From Capitulum mitella (lineage: Eukaryota > Arthropoda > Thecostraca > Pollicipedomorpha > Pollicipedidae), in NCBI GenBank assembly GCA_030062745.1, contig CP099841.1, forward strand, positions 34,972,974-35,036,973: a stretch of 64,000 nt of DNA, given 5' to 3'. The translations under genes and the position numbers were made by a program. The notes beneath the pieces are model-generated. The model saw only the letters and a program-made list of their open reading frames with translations, had not been told where the DNA came from and made no database searches. The first letter of the stretch is position 1. Every line of letters begins with the position of its first letter. Positions 25,335 through 36,990 of the stretch are shown here, piece by piece.

Positions 25335-25625
25335 TCTGGCGAGCTCCGGTGCCGACTGTGGTGAGCGGAATACTGAAGCCGACGGGCGGAGCGCCGACTC
25401 CGGCGAGCGGGGCGGCGACTCGGGGGAGCAAACGCAAACTCTGGTGAGCAGACGTCGACTTTGGTGAGCGCCGATACTGAAGACCCCGGTGCGCGTGGCG
25501 CCGACGCTGGTGAGCGCCGGTGCCGACGCCTTTGAGTGGAACGCCGACTCTGGTGAGCGGAGAGCCGACTCCTGTGAGCAGAGAGCCGACTCCTGTTCGC
25601 GGAGGGCCGACTCCTGTGAGCGGGC
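25335..25625. repeat. GTGAGC-containing minisatellite (about 21-46-bp units)
   Basis: Units of GTGAGCGG(A)GAGCCGACTCC type; the last three are a clean 21-bp repeat. It lies just 5' of the candidate first exon at 25666, and every unit carries a donor-like GTGAGC. Confidence 0.75.
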
Positions 25626-25665
25626 CGCGGTGCTCGGGAGCGCGGACTGGGCCGAGCCGCTCCCG

Positions 25666-25721
25666 ATGGGCGAGAGCCGCCTGCTCGCCGCCAGGAACAC
25701 AATGGTCAACTCCAGCTCGCG
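25666..25721 (+). CDS. Candidate alternative first coding exon, 18 codons plus 2 bases
   Basis: ATG at 25666 encodes MGESRLLAARNTMVNSSS plus the bases CG before a strong donor (GTGAGT, GT at 25722). This leaves phase 2, exactly what the next recognised exon at 46254 requires: CG|G restores Arg ahead of KICANCKC. The Arg before KIC is the family residue supplied by the upstream Cys-rich exon in the main form, so the product would keep Arg but lack the first CX2CX3C half of the module. The exon lies at the 3' end of a CpG-rich island. Support is phase, donor and context only. Confidence 0.45.
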
Positions 25722-25902
25722 GTGAGTGCGCCGTTCGTTCTGCGCGCCGCGGCCGGCGTCACGCCGCCGTGACGCCACGCCGCCGTGACGCCGCGCCGCC
25801 GGCCGGGCCCGGGTGGTCTTGGCACACGGCAGGGCAGCCCCTGGCGCGGCGGGCAGACGGCCGACGGTCCGCCGTCGTGGCCGGCCGGCGTCCACTCCCG
25901 GC

Positions 25903-26027
25903 CGCAGTAGGTCAGCCGAGACCCGGCCACAGTAGGTCAGCCGAGACCCGGCCACAGTAGGTCAGCCGAGACCCGGCCACAGTAGGTCAGCCGAGACCCG
26001 GCCACAGCAGGTCAGCCGAGACCCGGC
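25903..26027. repeat. 25-bp minisatellite, 5 copies
   Basis: Near-perfect units of CAGTAGGTCAGCCGAGACCC plus GGCCA. The GGTCAGCCG core also occurs in the 14-bp array at 55.5-56.5 kb. Confidence 0.93.
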
Positions 26028-26269
26028 CGTCTGCCGGCGGCTCTTCTGAGGCGGCCGACCCTCATCCTGTCTGCGCCGCCGCGCCGGCGTCGGCCGGACC
26101 GGAGGGCTCGCAGCGCCCGCGGCCGTCAGGCGGGGCGAGACCGGGCCGCTTGTTCGCTCCCGCTGGTTCCGACCCTGTCGCGACAGGGTTTTGACCCCGG
26201 CCGTGGGAGGAACGGGCAAGCCGCCCCCTCTGGCTGATAGATCCAGCCTGCCAGGCCTCTGCTCTCTGA

Positions 26270-26750
26270 TCCGGTCTCCCGTCCGTCTGCCGTCGGTCTT
26301 CCCTTTGCCGTCTGGTCAAGTGTGCGGTCTGCCGGTCCTCTGCTGTCTGGTCTGGTCTGCTGTCTGCCTGTTGTCCGCTGACTGAACTGCCGTCTGGTCT
26401 GGTCTGCCGTCTGGTCAGGTGTGTTGTCTGTCTGTTGTCTGCTGACTGCTGTCTGGTCTGGTCTGCCGTGCGGTCTGATCTGCTCCCTGCCGGTTGTCTG
26501 CCGCCGGTCGTTCCTCTGCCGTCTGGTCCGGTCTGCTGTCTGCCGGTCCTCTGTAGATTGCCGTCTGATTCGGTCTGCTGTCCGCCGCTCCTCTACTGTC
26601 TGTTTTGGTCTGTTGTCTGCCTGTTGTCTGTTGACTGCCGTTTGGTCTGGTCTGCCGTGTGGCCTGGTCTGCTCTCTGCTGTTTCTCTGCTGACTGCCGT
26701 CTGGTCTGGTCTGCCGTGCGGTCCGGTCTGCTCTCTGCCGGTTGTCTACC
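26270..26750. repeat. Degenerate TGTCTGGTCTGGTCTGCCGT-type repeat
   Basis: Pyrimidine-rich recurrences of GTCTGGTCTGCTGTCTGCC and close variants without a strict period, almost devoid of A. Confidence 0.75.
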
Positions 26751-27399
26751 GTCGCGCCGCGCCGGACGTCATTAAGCGGCGGCGATCGTACTGTCGCTCC
26801 GCTTCCGATTCACTCCGGTCTGCTGTCGCAGCAAACACCATCAGCGGTCTGCGGGCCGGCCGGCCGCCGTGTTATTGCGCGGTCCGGGGAGAACAGCTCC
26901 AGAGGTCCCGGGGAGCTGCCCTCTCGCACCGGGCGGCGGCGGGTGACCTACTGGCCGGCGGCGGCGGCTGTCGCGTCAGCTTCCATCGGTAGTCTCTAGG
27001 CTCTCCTGACGGACGCCCGTTTTTGCTCGGTGAGAGGCGGCTGTTTTCGCGGTGGGGACTGTCTGCGGCGCTGAGGTGCCGACGCGAGAGAACTGCCGGG
27101 ACAGCGAAGAGCCGCCTGAGGACGCCGCACCGTTAGCCGCGAGTGGGAGGGGAAGGGGAGCTGCCGGCCGTCCTGCATTCGTGGCAGGCACGCGTCAGAT
27201 GCCGCGAGGTGAACTGCTGTCAGATTACCCGACGGGTGGGCGATGACAGGCGGTACATTATGCTGCTGACGACAACATCGGATTGGATAGCACTAAGTGG
27301 CAATGACTAGACTAACAGCAGACTTCACAAGGCCGTGGCTCACGTATTTTGAGCCCCTCGTGGGATCTTCTTGTCCTCATTCGTCGTCATGAGGCCAGT

Positions 27400-27583
27400 G
27401 GTGGATCTGCGCTGCGTGTATTCAGTGCCGCCATGTAAATAACACGCACCTGTTGGTGGCCATGCTGCCACTCCGACCGCTCTCTCGTCCATTCACCACT
27501 GACCCTAGGGTAACGAAGCGAAGTGATTCGAACTCGCCTTGCCAGATCGCGGGGACGAACGCACCGGCCAACTGACCTCACTT
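27400..27583 (-). mobile_element. tRNA-derived SINE-like element (- strand)
   Basis: On the - strand, 27583 down to 27516 reads as a tRNA-like head of about 68 nt. It has an A-box-like GGTCAGTTGGCCGG, a B-box-like GAGTTCGAATC and seven possible acceptor pairs (AAGTGAG with TTCGCTT, including wobbles). The T-stem does not pair well, so a functional tRNA is unlikely. Sequence down to about 27400 would be the non-tRNA body; its 3' end is not defined. The pol III boxes support a SINE, but a second copy would be needed to prove it. Confidence 0.5.
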
Positions 27584-29951
27584 AGCATTGCTCGACTATT
27601 CGCTGCTTTCTCGGAAGCAACTGTGTGGCTCCATCACTGACGCCACATGTTTGTCGTGAATTGTAAGATAAAGAAATGGCAAAGTGAGCTTTCTCACTGG
27701 CCATTTGTGTATTTTAGGCAGATTCCATACAAGGGAGGCCAAAACAGCAACGATTGCATCTCTGGACATGTCGGAAGATTGCAAGGGCTTTACGTCACAT
27801 TTAGGGGCTCTTCCGTTGTTGTTGTGGGCAGCGTAGCGAGAGGTCGTAGCCGTTTGGCGAGTGAACGCTTTATGACGTTCACTGTGCGATGACGAAGCCA
27901 TTTTGTGCTGGCACCATGGCCAGTCTGCTCATGAAACAACTCTTTGATCTTCTCTTCGCGCATGGATGATTACAAAACTACACCGAGATGATTGATGACC
28001 GGCTCCTATTATTAGATTAAATGGATTTTAGCTGTTCGTCCCGTTTGCGAACGTTCCGCTGGAGCAGTCTTCTTCATTTACAAGCCGTGGCCGCCACCAA
28101 CCGTGCGGATCATCATCGGGGATCATCAGGGATACTAGCCCAGGGATCACTCACCTTTCAAGGAAAGCTTCTGTTTTGTTTATACGGAGTGTTTCACCGT
28201 GGCCCAATTTTCAGAAGGAAATCTGAACGGTCCGAAAATTCCTCTGATTTTGAGTTTTGAGGCGCCGTGTATATTAAATATTGGCTTCTAAGATTACAGG
28301 CCACAAATCGGTTACCTCGGCTCAAAACATCTGTTAAATTTGAAGCATTCCGTTTAAGACAGCACTGTCATCGGCTACAGAAGATGCCGTTGCAATGGGC
28401 AGTTTGGCTGTGATAGAAACGAGTCACTTCGCACGTGAAGATTTCATATTTCAGCTTTTACTGTCAAAGCTGAGTACAGTGATTTACTATTGTGTGAGGT
28501 AAAGACGCATATGACGGCAACAAAGAGAGTGCTGATGTCAGTTACTAGCGGGCGTGTCCCCTTCATTTCGCCGTTGCTGAAGAGATTTTCCGTGTCGTTC
28601 GGGAGACCGTCTCTCCCTCGTTCTTGGTTGTCGCCACTTGTTCTGGCACGAATTGGTGGCCTTTCCCTTTCCCCGCGCTTGCTCTTGTCTGGGTAGGGTT
28701 TTGTGGCCCCCGTCCCGTACCCAGGACGGACTCTTGTCTGGGTACGGGTTGGTGCCCTCCGCGGTGTGGTCGCCTGCGCCACGGGCCACGCCTGAATGGA
28801 AGTTGTCTACCGCCAAACTCGTCAGTTTTGCGAGGACGCGACAGCTGCCAGGACACGTATTGTGTGATGGTGTAGTCTGGCAGGGACGTGGCCAGGAGGG
28901 CATGGGGGCCACGCCCCCCCCCGGCAAAGCGTTTTACATTAGATATTTAACGACTTTGGGGGAATACGGAATATTGATAATATATATTGCAAAATTAAAC
29001 GTTATATGTATTTCTTGTGCATTAAATATGGGGTCAGTTGCAAAACATTGCTGCGTTCTTCTTATAGATTTCGTCATATGACAGTGACATATGACTAAGT
29101 TCGACGTTTGCCCCCCCCCCGTAAAGAAAATTCTGGTCGCGTGCCGGTAGTTTGGTTGCGTCGGCCCGAACTTTGCATCGTAAGCGTGAATTACGTGTCC
29201 AGATAACAATTTGAGACAGAGGAATATTTGTTCTACAGTTCGGCAACGCATGCCACTCACGGCTTCCGAGGCGATCACGTACCTTGATAATTTAGCTTTA
29301 ATTATGATGTTATTCCTAGCTTGTTGATAGTGCCACACTATCGCTCTGATGTAAGTTACGGTGCAGATCTGAATTTGCTTCGTTACATAGTTCCAGTGTT
29401 GAGACCACGGAGTGTGACGAGGAACTCAATCTGCCTTCAAACACTGTTCGAGTAACACAGTGCTTTGGGTCTGAAAGCATGCATAAAGTCGATATGTGAA
29501 AGGCCAGAATCTTCCTATGTTTAACTCAGAGCCGCGTGCTATGCATTGCCCAGTGATTTAGCTTTCCCTCTGGGAATACCGATAGTCATGATTTATTGGG
29601 TCTGTCCTTTGCACCCGATGGAAGGTTCAAATGCGTTAGAATTGCTAAGCTCGTCTATGCTCGCTTAGCTGCTTGACTCGTTTTATATCGCTCACATAAG
29701 TCAGCACGACATGGCCTCATATCAGGAAACTTGATTTATGCGGTTAATAATGTTCCACGAATTATGACGCATATGCCGCCTTAGGATGCATGCAGGGAAG
29801 CGTCCCGCTGGTGAGGAGCCTCCTCGCGCAGCTCAGCTGTCAGACCACACAGGCCGCGGCCGTCTCTGTACGGTTATTACGTTTACAGCCTGTCGTGGCG
29901 TCCAGCGGGTCCCGGGATCGGGCTGAATGTGGTGCCGGGCTGGAGCCGCCG

Positions 29952-30098
29952 CTGAGGTCTGGATCACCGGACTGTGCTGCTGAGGTTTGGATCACCGGAC
30001 TGTGCTGCTGAGGTCTGGATCACCGGACTGTGCTGCTGTGGTCTGGATCACCGGACTGTGCTGCTGTGGTCTGGATCACCGGACTGTGCTGCTTTTGC
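29952..30098. repeat. 28-bp minisatellite, about 5 copies
   Basis: Units of GGTCTGGATCACCGGACTGT followed by GCTGCTGA; GATCACCGG recurs in each. Confidence 0.9.
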
Positions 30099-30409
30099 CT
30101 GGATCAGGCGGCGTTGCTTCTTTAGCCTTCGTCATCGGACGCCGCCTTTGTGATTTGGATCACACTGCGGTGCAGGGCCGTCGTTGATGTTATGAATGAC
30201 TGGACTCTCCTGTTGGGGTCTGGATCACAGAGAGCCGCTGCTTATGGTCCCCCCTTCGTCCGCGGTTGACTTTGACCTGGACTGAACGTCTCGGTCTGGT
30301 CCGGCGCCCCGCTGTCCCTCTGCCTGTCGCTGCCGACCAAACACGTCAGCTGTCGGCGCCGACGGCCCGATCCGGGTCTCGGAGACGACGGGCGGCCGTC
30401 GGCGAGCGG

Positions 30410-30548
30410 AGACCGCTCCTGCTCTGCTCCTGCCCTCCGAGCGGAGGCCGCTCCTGCTCTGCTCCTGCCCTCCGAGCGGAGGCCGCTCCTGCTCTGCTCC
30501 TGCCCTCCGAGCGGAGGCCGCTCCTGCTCTGCTCCTGCCCTCCGAGCC
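30410..30548. repeat. 35-bp minisatellite, 4 copies, followed by a poly-C tract
   Basis: Units of CCGCTCCTGCTCTGCTCCTG plus CCCTCCGAGCGGAGG, the last followed by a C-rich run (to about 30596) including about 14 consecutive Cs. The G-rich complement could form quadruplexes. Confidence 0.9.
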
Positions 30549-30859
30549 CCTCCCCCCCTCTCCCCCCCCCCCCCCCCTCCCCCCCCAGGGCCCCCCTTCT
30601 CTTCTCCTCCCTCCGTGGACGGAACCGTCACTGATTACAGCCACAGTCTGTGCCCTGAGGCAAACATGCTCTGAATATGACCGCTGATCCAGTGGAGTTT
30701 GGTGGAACACCGCGTCGAACCAGGACCTGTGGTTCTGGTTGGAAGGGTTTGTATGTGTGGGAGCAGTGTCACTCCGACCACTGCATTCTGATCGGGTGCC
30801 GAGCGGGGTATAGCAGCAGTCCGTCTCCTCTGATCGCATACAGAAGCCGGTTCGGGCTG

Positions 30860-31140
30860 CTGTGATCGGCTTTGTGACAGTGGACCCCGGCACATCAGCA
30901 GTCGATGCAGGCGGGGTCAGTCTGGGCTGCTGTGGTGAGGCCTGTGACAGTTGCTCTGGGACCGGAGTGCAGCAGCAGTGGATACAGGTACGGGCCAGTT
31001 TGGGCTGCGGTGATCGGCCCGGTGACAGTCACTCTCGGGTCTGGGACCGGGGTATAGCAGCAGTGGATACAGGTACGGGCCAGTTTGGGCTGCGGTGATC
31101 GGCCCGGTGACAGTCGCTCTCGGGTCCGGCTCCGGGCCGG
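30860..31140. repeat. About 85-bp tandem repeat, 2 good and 2 decayed copies
   Basis: GTGATCGGCCCGGTGACAGTC starts at about 31009 and again at about 31094. More diverged copies start near 30862 and 30937. Confidence 0.75.
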
Positions 31141-34100
31141 GACGCTGACGGCGGCCGGGAGCGGTGCCAATCCGGCTATCCCGCGGCGACGACTGCCGGC
31201 GCCGGCCGCGAGCGCCGCTCAGACGCCCACTTCGCCGTGACCTCATATTCCGCTGAGCGCTGACACACGGCCGACCGACCGCGCTTCTGTAGACCGACCA
31301 CTTCTTCTGTAGTGTGTGTGTGGGGGGGGGGATGGAGGGCGAAACTGAGAACGTTTGCGCGTGGCAGCCGCGCGTGATTTCGGCTTGTTAACGCGCTTGG
31401 ATTATTGACGTCCTGTTTAGCAACGTTCGAAGTCGCCCCACGTCCACGTCGCCAGCAAACACCCGAACGGAAAGCCAACAGCTGAAGCGTCCAGGATGCG
31501 TGAGCCATCAGCCGCAGCGCCAGGTCGTGTCCGGTCCCCTCCCCCGTTCGGCTCAGTGCGTCGCGGCCCCCCGCCGTGCGCAGCTCACCGAGCCGTCACC
31601 GGACGCCGACCGTTGGCGCCGGGCGCAGTGTTTTCGGCGCGCTCCTGTGATGGTTGGCCGCTCGGCGCCGGCGCGGCCCGGCTAGGGCGAAAGGTCGCCC
31701 GCCGCCTCGTCACAGGCTCTTGCGCCCTTTGTTTATGTGTTGACGCCGCACGTCGGTTTTGGTGGCTCGCCGAGAGGCGTGCCGGCGGCGGTTGGCACCT
31801 GCTCGCGTCGTCTTCGACGGACGGAGGGCCGGGAGGGGGCCGACGGACCGGTCCCTGCCGGTCCGCCCGCGCCGAAGCTCCGGCAACGCTGCGGAACGGA
31901 ACGGAGCGGAACGGAACGGAGGGCGCCGAGAAACAGCCGAGCACCGGGCCGGCATGGCGTTCAGCGGACTCACGCAAACACGTACAACGATTCGTATTCG
32001 AGATTGCCTTGTGGCCGTCCTCTTATAAACACGACGCTGTGTGCCGGACGCCGCCGAGAGCGGTGCAGAGGCGTGCCGGGACCAGCTCGGCATTCCGGAG
32101 AAGTCGAGCGGTCTGCGAGCTCGCGGCCCGTGCAGCGCGCTCGACGCCACCGGGTCCATCTCGTATGCAGGCAGCGCGCGCCGACCGCTGTGATGGATGG
32201 CGATATTACTTACCCGGACGCTATCTCACGCCCGGCCGAACCAACATGGGCATGAATCGGACACGGCAGTCCAAATGCGTCGGCGGCCGGGCCGGCGCGT
32301 TGGCCGCCCGCTGCCGGCGCGTCCCCCGCCCAGGCTCGGAGAGTGGTTTCCCGATCCGCCTTCTGCCTGAACAGTGGCCGCCCTGGCGGGGGGCCGCTCC
32401 TCTCCGGCGGCGCACCGGTGCCGTGGAAGAGGACCCGTCGGACCGAAGGGAGGTCATGCGGTCGTCGTCTCCGCTGGAGCCGGCTGTGGGTCCGGCCACC
32501 AGGCTCAGAGGATTCTGCGCTGCACCGGTCGCCCGGCCCGGCCACCGCAGTGACCTGTGGCAGCGCCTCCGTGAGGCCCTCATGTCGTCTTGAGGCACCT
32601 TCTCTCTTGAAGCGTGCTCGCTGTTCACAGCTGTCGACTGATGACGCTTATCGTGATACCACAACAGAACTTTGGGGTTCTGAGCCGCGTTCTGTTCGCC
32701 GTATGTAAGACCGGAAAAAGACGTGCAGCGGCATGTAGAGTTGGAGATCTTGTTTCCATATACGACAATGCTCACCGCCTAATAGCAAACATACGGTGAC
32801 AGCGTTTATCCAGTGGTCTTTGTGGGCTTTTTCGGTGTTTTCTTTACGAAAGTGGGTACACGAGTAACACTTGAAAAAGCGGAACAGGAAGTGTTCCGCC
32901 GCATTTTACCAGCAGACTACCCTTACTGACGCCCGTCATTTTAAGTCTCGACTGTGAAATACGCAGCCCAAAACGCTTAATCCTGACAACGATTATGACG
33001 GAACCAGGAAAAGCCTGGCTTTATGGACACACACGGCGGATCAGAGGTGTGCATAGCGAGCTGACAGTGACGCACGTGGCAAAGCCGGGCTCACCGTATG
33101 ATTTTGGGCGCTGTTCCTGCTATTTTCCAAATACATCCTGCAGCACATACCACAAGGAGAGACGGTACTGGATATGGATGATGCCTAGTGACTTGACATC
33201 GACTCACCAACAAATCCTTTGAAGCTGCTCCAAGAACATCAAATATAGTTTATCCGTGCTTGGAATTGGCTCCCTTTAAATGGGACAGATTGGGCATAAA
33301 TCCATCCTGATCTGATCATTTTGACGTTCAGGCGACAAAGCATGGCACACCATCAGCACGATTTGTCAGTTGGTAGTTACCTCGTCACGGTCAGTCGAGG
33401 CTCCAGGCATCACCCCAGACCGGAGCCTGACATGGAACATGCAAGTGTCAAACACCGCACGTCTGTGCTAGTGCATGCTGCATGGGCCCGCGAGTATGCA
33501 GCGCTCACGCCCCCCAGAACTCAGTACCGACCGCCGGAGACAGTCGTCATCCCATCTCGTCATTCACTGCAGTCTTTTTCATTTTGCCCTGTATTTGGAA
33601 ACTCGACATGCCTTCGCTGTTTGTACGGATTGGCGAAAGAGCACAGCACAGGTCTTGCCGCTTCTCCTCTCCTCGCAGAGCAATGAGCTTGACATTCCAG
33701 GAGGAGGACCAGAGCGGAGCGTGTCACCCACTCCGCCGCGGAGCGTCTCACCCACTCCGCCCCCCCCCCCCCTCAAACGTACATGTCACCTGTCCAGAAC
33801 AGCTGTTCGGGCAGCCGTACGGAAAGGCACCAAACAGCGCTGTTTGAAAGGGCATTAGGGCCGCGGCTCCAGCGAGCGAAGCGTCAGGACCGCGGGCCGG
33901 GAGCGATGCGAGCGAGACGAGCTCGTGCCGCTCCCACCCCAGCCACAAGGCCGTGCTCGGCCCGGGCCGGGGGCTGCTCGGCGTGGTCCGGCCGGCCGGC
34001 GGAGATCACGTGTCGATCATAGGTACGGTACTGTACGGTACGGTACTGGCAAGGCCGCGGCGCCTTGGAGAGGCCTCTTTGGACTGGTCCGCCGGACGCC

Positions 34101-35119
34101 GAGCCGCGGATGCTGGGCGGCCGGCAGGCCTGGCTTCGAGACGACGTGGGCCGAGCTGGTGCTTAATCAGTAATGGCATCCCGACGGGTTTCTGTCTCAA
34201 GAGATATCGAGTCGCCATGGGCGTAGGAACACGGGGGTGGGGGCATGCCCTCCCGCAATTTTGGGGAAATTTGACACTAGCCCTATAGGGAAACGTCTTT
34301 GCCGTCCCCCGCCCCACTTTTCTGGATGTTCCTACGCTCCGTGAGTCGCTGAGAGGCCGGTGAAATCGCCCAAGCGAATGGGAAGACGCGGGATCTTTCA
34401 GTCAACCTTGCACGGAACACGGCACGCTTGACCTGAAATGGGTGTTCGTATATGTGGTGATATGTTACACATATCAGTGGTATCAGATACTCTCTGGTGA
34501 TTTGGCAAAACATGAACCAGTTCCAAATGCACCAATATAATCTGGAGCGAAGCTTCCCAGATCCCAAATACCTCCACACATCCGCTGTACCATGGCAAAC
34601 TGGAATCTGTCAGGCACAGCACTTGGTGCGGACTGAAGTGCGTGTCGTACCTTATCGGTCGCTGCTCGTAATGATGCTACGCTGCTTTTTAATGGAGTAA
34701 CGTTGCCACCCAGCCTAAGTCTTTTTGATGAAGACTGGACAGAAACACGAGCGTTGAACATGTCTTTCCAGTTCCAATAATACTTAATCTGCCTCCTTTA
34801 GGTCTCACAAGGACCACTAAAATTGCACAGAAAGAGGGGCTCTCATAGCATGAGCCGCCTCTCTGTCGACACTACCACGATTTACGAGATTCCGTCAAAT
34901 AGATCGTACTGATTTCGTCATTTCAGAAGGTTTGCATTAGTTGCTAGTAACAAAACCTGCGGTATGAAATTATTCGTTGATTGGACAGAACCATTGTGGG
35001 GAAAACCAAACTCTTTAACCTTACTTGGCCTGGAGAAGTGTATGGTCTTTCGATGGCGAAATGTGTGGTTTGATACTATTTCCAAATCTGTGTTTTGTGT
35101 GAAAACTTTACCCAGGTAT

Positions 35120-36990
35120 CTCGTCAGGCCGCTGAGAAGGTATCTCGTCAGAAAGTTAAAGGCCAAAAGTTCGCATCGCAGAAGTTGATCGGATAGAAGT
35201 TCGTCGGACAAAAGTACGTCGTGCAAAACTTCGTCGTGTAAAAATTCGTCATGGGCAAAGGTTCGTCAAGGACAAAAGTTCGTTGTGCAAAAGCTTGTCG
35301 TGAACAGGTTCGTCTGGGGCAAAAGTTCGTCGAGGGTAAAAGTTCGTCGAGGGCAAAAATTCGTCGAGGACAAAAGTTCGTCTTGCAGAAGTTCGCCTAG
35401 GGCAAAAGCTCGTCTAGTACAAAGGTTACTCTGGGACAAAAGTCCGTCTCAGAGAAGTTCGTCTAGGGACAAAAGTTCGTATAAGGCAAAAACTTGCATG
35501 GGGCAAAAGTTTGTTTAGGACAGAACTCCGCCGTTTTGAATCACCACCATCATTACAGAAGTCTGTCTAGAACAAGGGTTCATCAAGGGCAAAAGTTCGT
35601 TTAGGTCAAGTTCGTTTCGCTAATGGAAAAAGTTTTTTACTGCAAAAGGGTCGTATGGAACAGATTCATAGGAAAATGTTCGTAAGGCAAAAATTCGTAA
35701 GGAAAAGGGCTGGAAACCAAAGGTTAATCAATTTCATGTTCGTATCGGAAAAGGAGCGGACTTAAAATAGTAACCTAACCTATTCTAACTTCACCGTTGG
35801 ACGGAACCAAGTCCGATCGCACCGTTTATCGGCCTGCGGCCTCTAGTCTCCTATGCGCGTAAATATATATATTCTGCGCAAAGCCGGAGCGACTCCTTTC
35901 CGATACGAACCTTTGTTTACGAATCTTTGGCTACGAATATTTTTCCTTACGAGCCTTTTCCCTTACGAACCTTTTTCCCACGAACCATTTCCATAGGAGC
36001 CTTTAGCAGGTCAAACTTTTTGCGTCACGAACGTTTTGCGATAAGAGCCTTTTACCATGCGAGTCTTTTACCATACGAATCTCGTGCATACAAACCTTTG
36101 AATACGAACCTTCTCCCATACCATACTCCCATCTTGACTTACGAACCTTGGTCCGGTTACCCACTCGCCTGTGACTCGAGCAAGTCAGTACGGTGCACAG
36201 CGGCTAAAGTTAGATGTGCACGAGTTTGAATTGGATCAGTTCCTGATCCGGCCATGGGTAGAGCAGCCTCATTCAGCAACATGATTCCATGAGCTGTCGT
36301 CGGACAGTTGGCAGTTTTTCTTGACGAGACATACAGTACCGTGAAGGACTTTCATGCGAGAACCACGTGACACGGACAGTCTTTTTTCATGGACGAACTT
36401 CTGTCCTAGACGAACTTTTGTCCTAAACGAATTTCTGCCAGAGGAACTTTTGTCATGGACGAACTGTTGTCCTCAACGATTTTTTTGTTGGACGAACTGT
36501 TGTCCTCAACGATTTTTTTGTTGGACGAACTTTTGTCCTAGAGGAGCTTTTGTACTATACAAACTTAAGTGAAGCGAACTTTTGTCTTAGACGAACTTTT
36601 GTCCTGAACGAACTCTGTCCATACGAACTTTTGCGAAACGAACTTTTGCCCCAGACGAACTTTTGTCCGACGAACTTTTGTCCTTACGAACTATTACCCG
36701 GCGAACTGTTGTCCTACGAACTGTAGTCCGACGAACTTCTGCCCGAAAACCCGTCAGACCGCTGAGGAACTGTCTGGTCAGGTCGCTGGAGCAATGTTTT
36801 ATCAAGTCCCTGAGGTATTGTCTCGTCAGGTCACTGGGGAAGGACCTCGTCAGGCCTCTGAGGCAGGACCTTGTTAGGCCGCCGGGGCAGGACCTCGTCA
36901 GGTCGCTGGTCAGGACGTCAGGTCGCTGGGCAGGACCTTGTCAGGTCACTGGGCAGGACTTCGTCAGGCCGCTGGAGCAGAAACGAGAAT
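35120..36990. repeat. Large inverted satellite cluster (GTTCGTC/GACGAAC units)
   Basis: From about 35165 to 35720 the + strand carries many units like GGACAAAAGTTCGTC. From about 36390 to 36740 it carries their reverse complement (GACGAACTTTTGTCC). The middle is also inverted: GTTCGTATCGGAAAAGGAG near 35740 pairs with CTCCTTTCCGATACGAAC near 35892, placing the axis near 35825. Copies with GTCAGGCCGCTGAG lie in direct orientation on both flanks (about 35127 and 36755), followed by a 23-24-bp GTCAGGTCGCTGG array to about 36975. The whole may be a decayed foldback element. Confidence 0.8.

Larger units (their letters stand above)
16609..25665 (+). other. Lmpt: Intron 2, first part: arrays, CpG islands and a foldback element
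   Basis: No exon is supported between the Cys-rich exon and the candidate exon at 25666. It holds arrays at 17.85, 18.78, 21.24, 22.26, 22.42, 22.76 and 25.34 kb, the inverted repeat at 19.93-20.25 kb, a TG microsatellite at 24.55 kb and CpG-rich islands (18.4-19.3, 20.9-21.25 and 24.68-25.96 kb). Stretches such as 19.5-20.9 and 23.55-24.5 kb are AT-richer with nothing recognised beyond the foldback. Confidence 0.55.

Noticed and set aside
31496..32593. 365-codon + strand open frame
   Set aside because: GC-rich DNA with few stops, open on both strands, no recognised domain or splice context.
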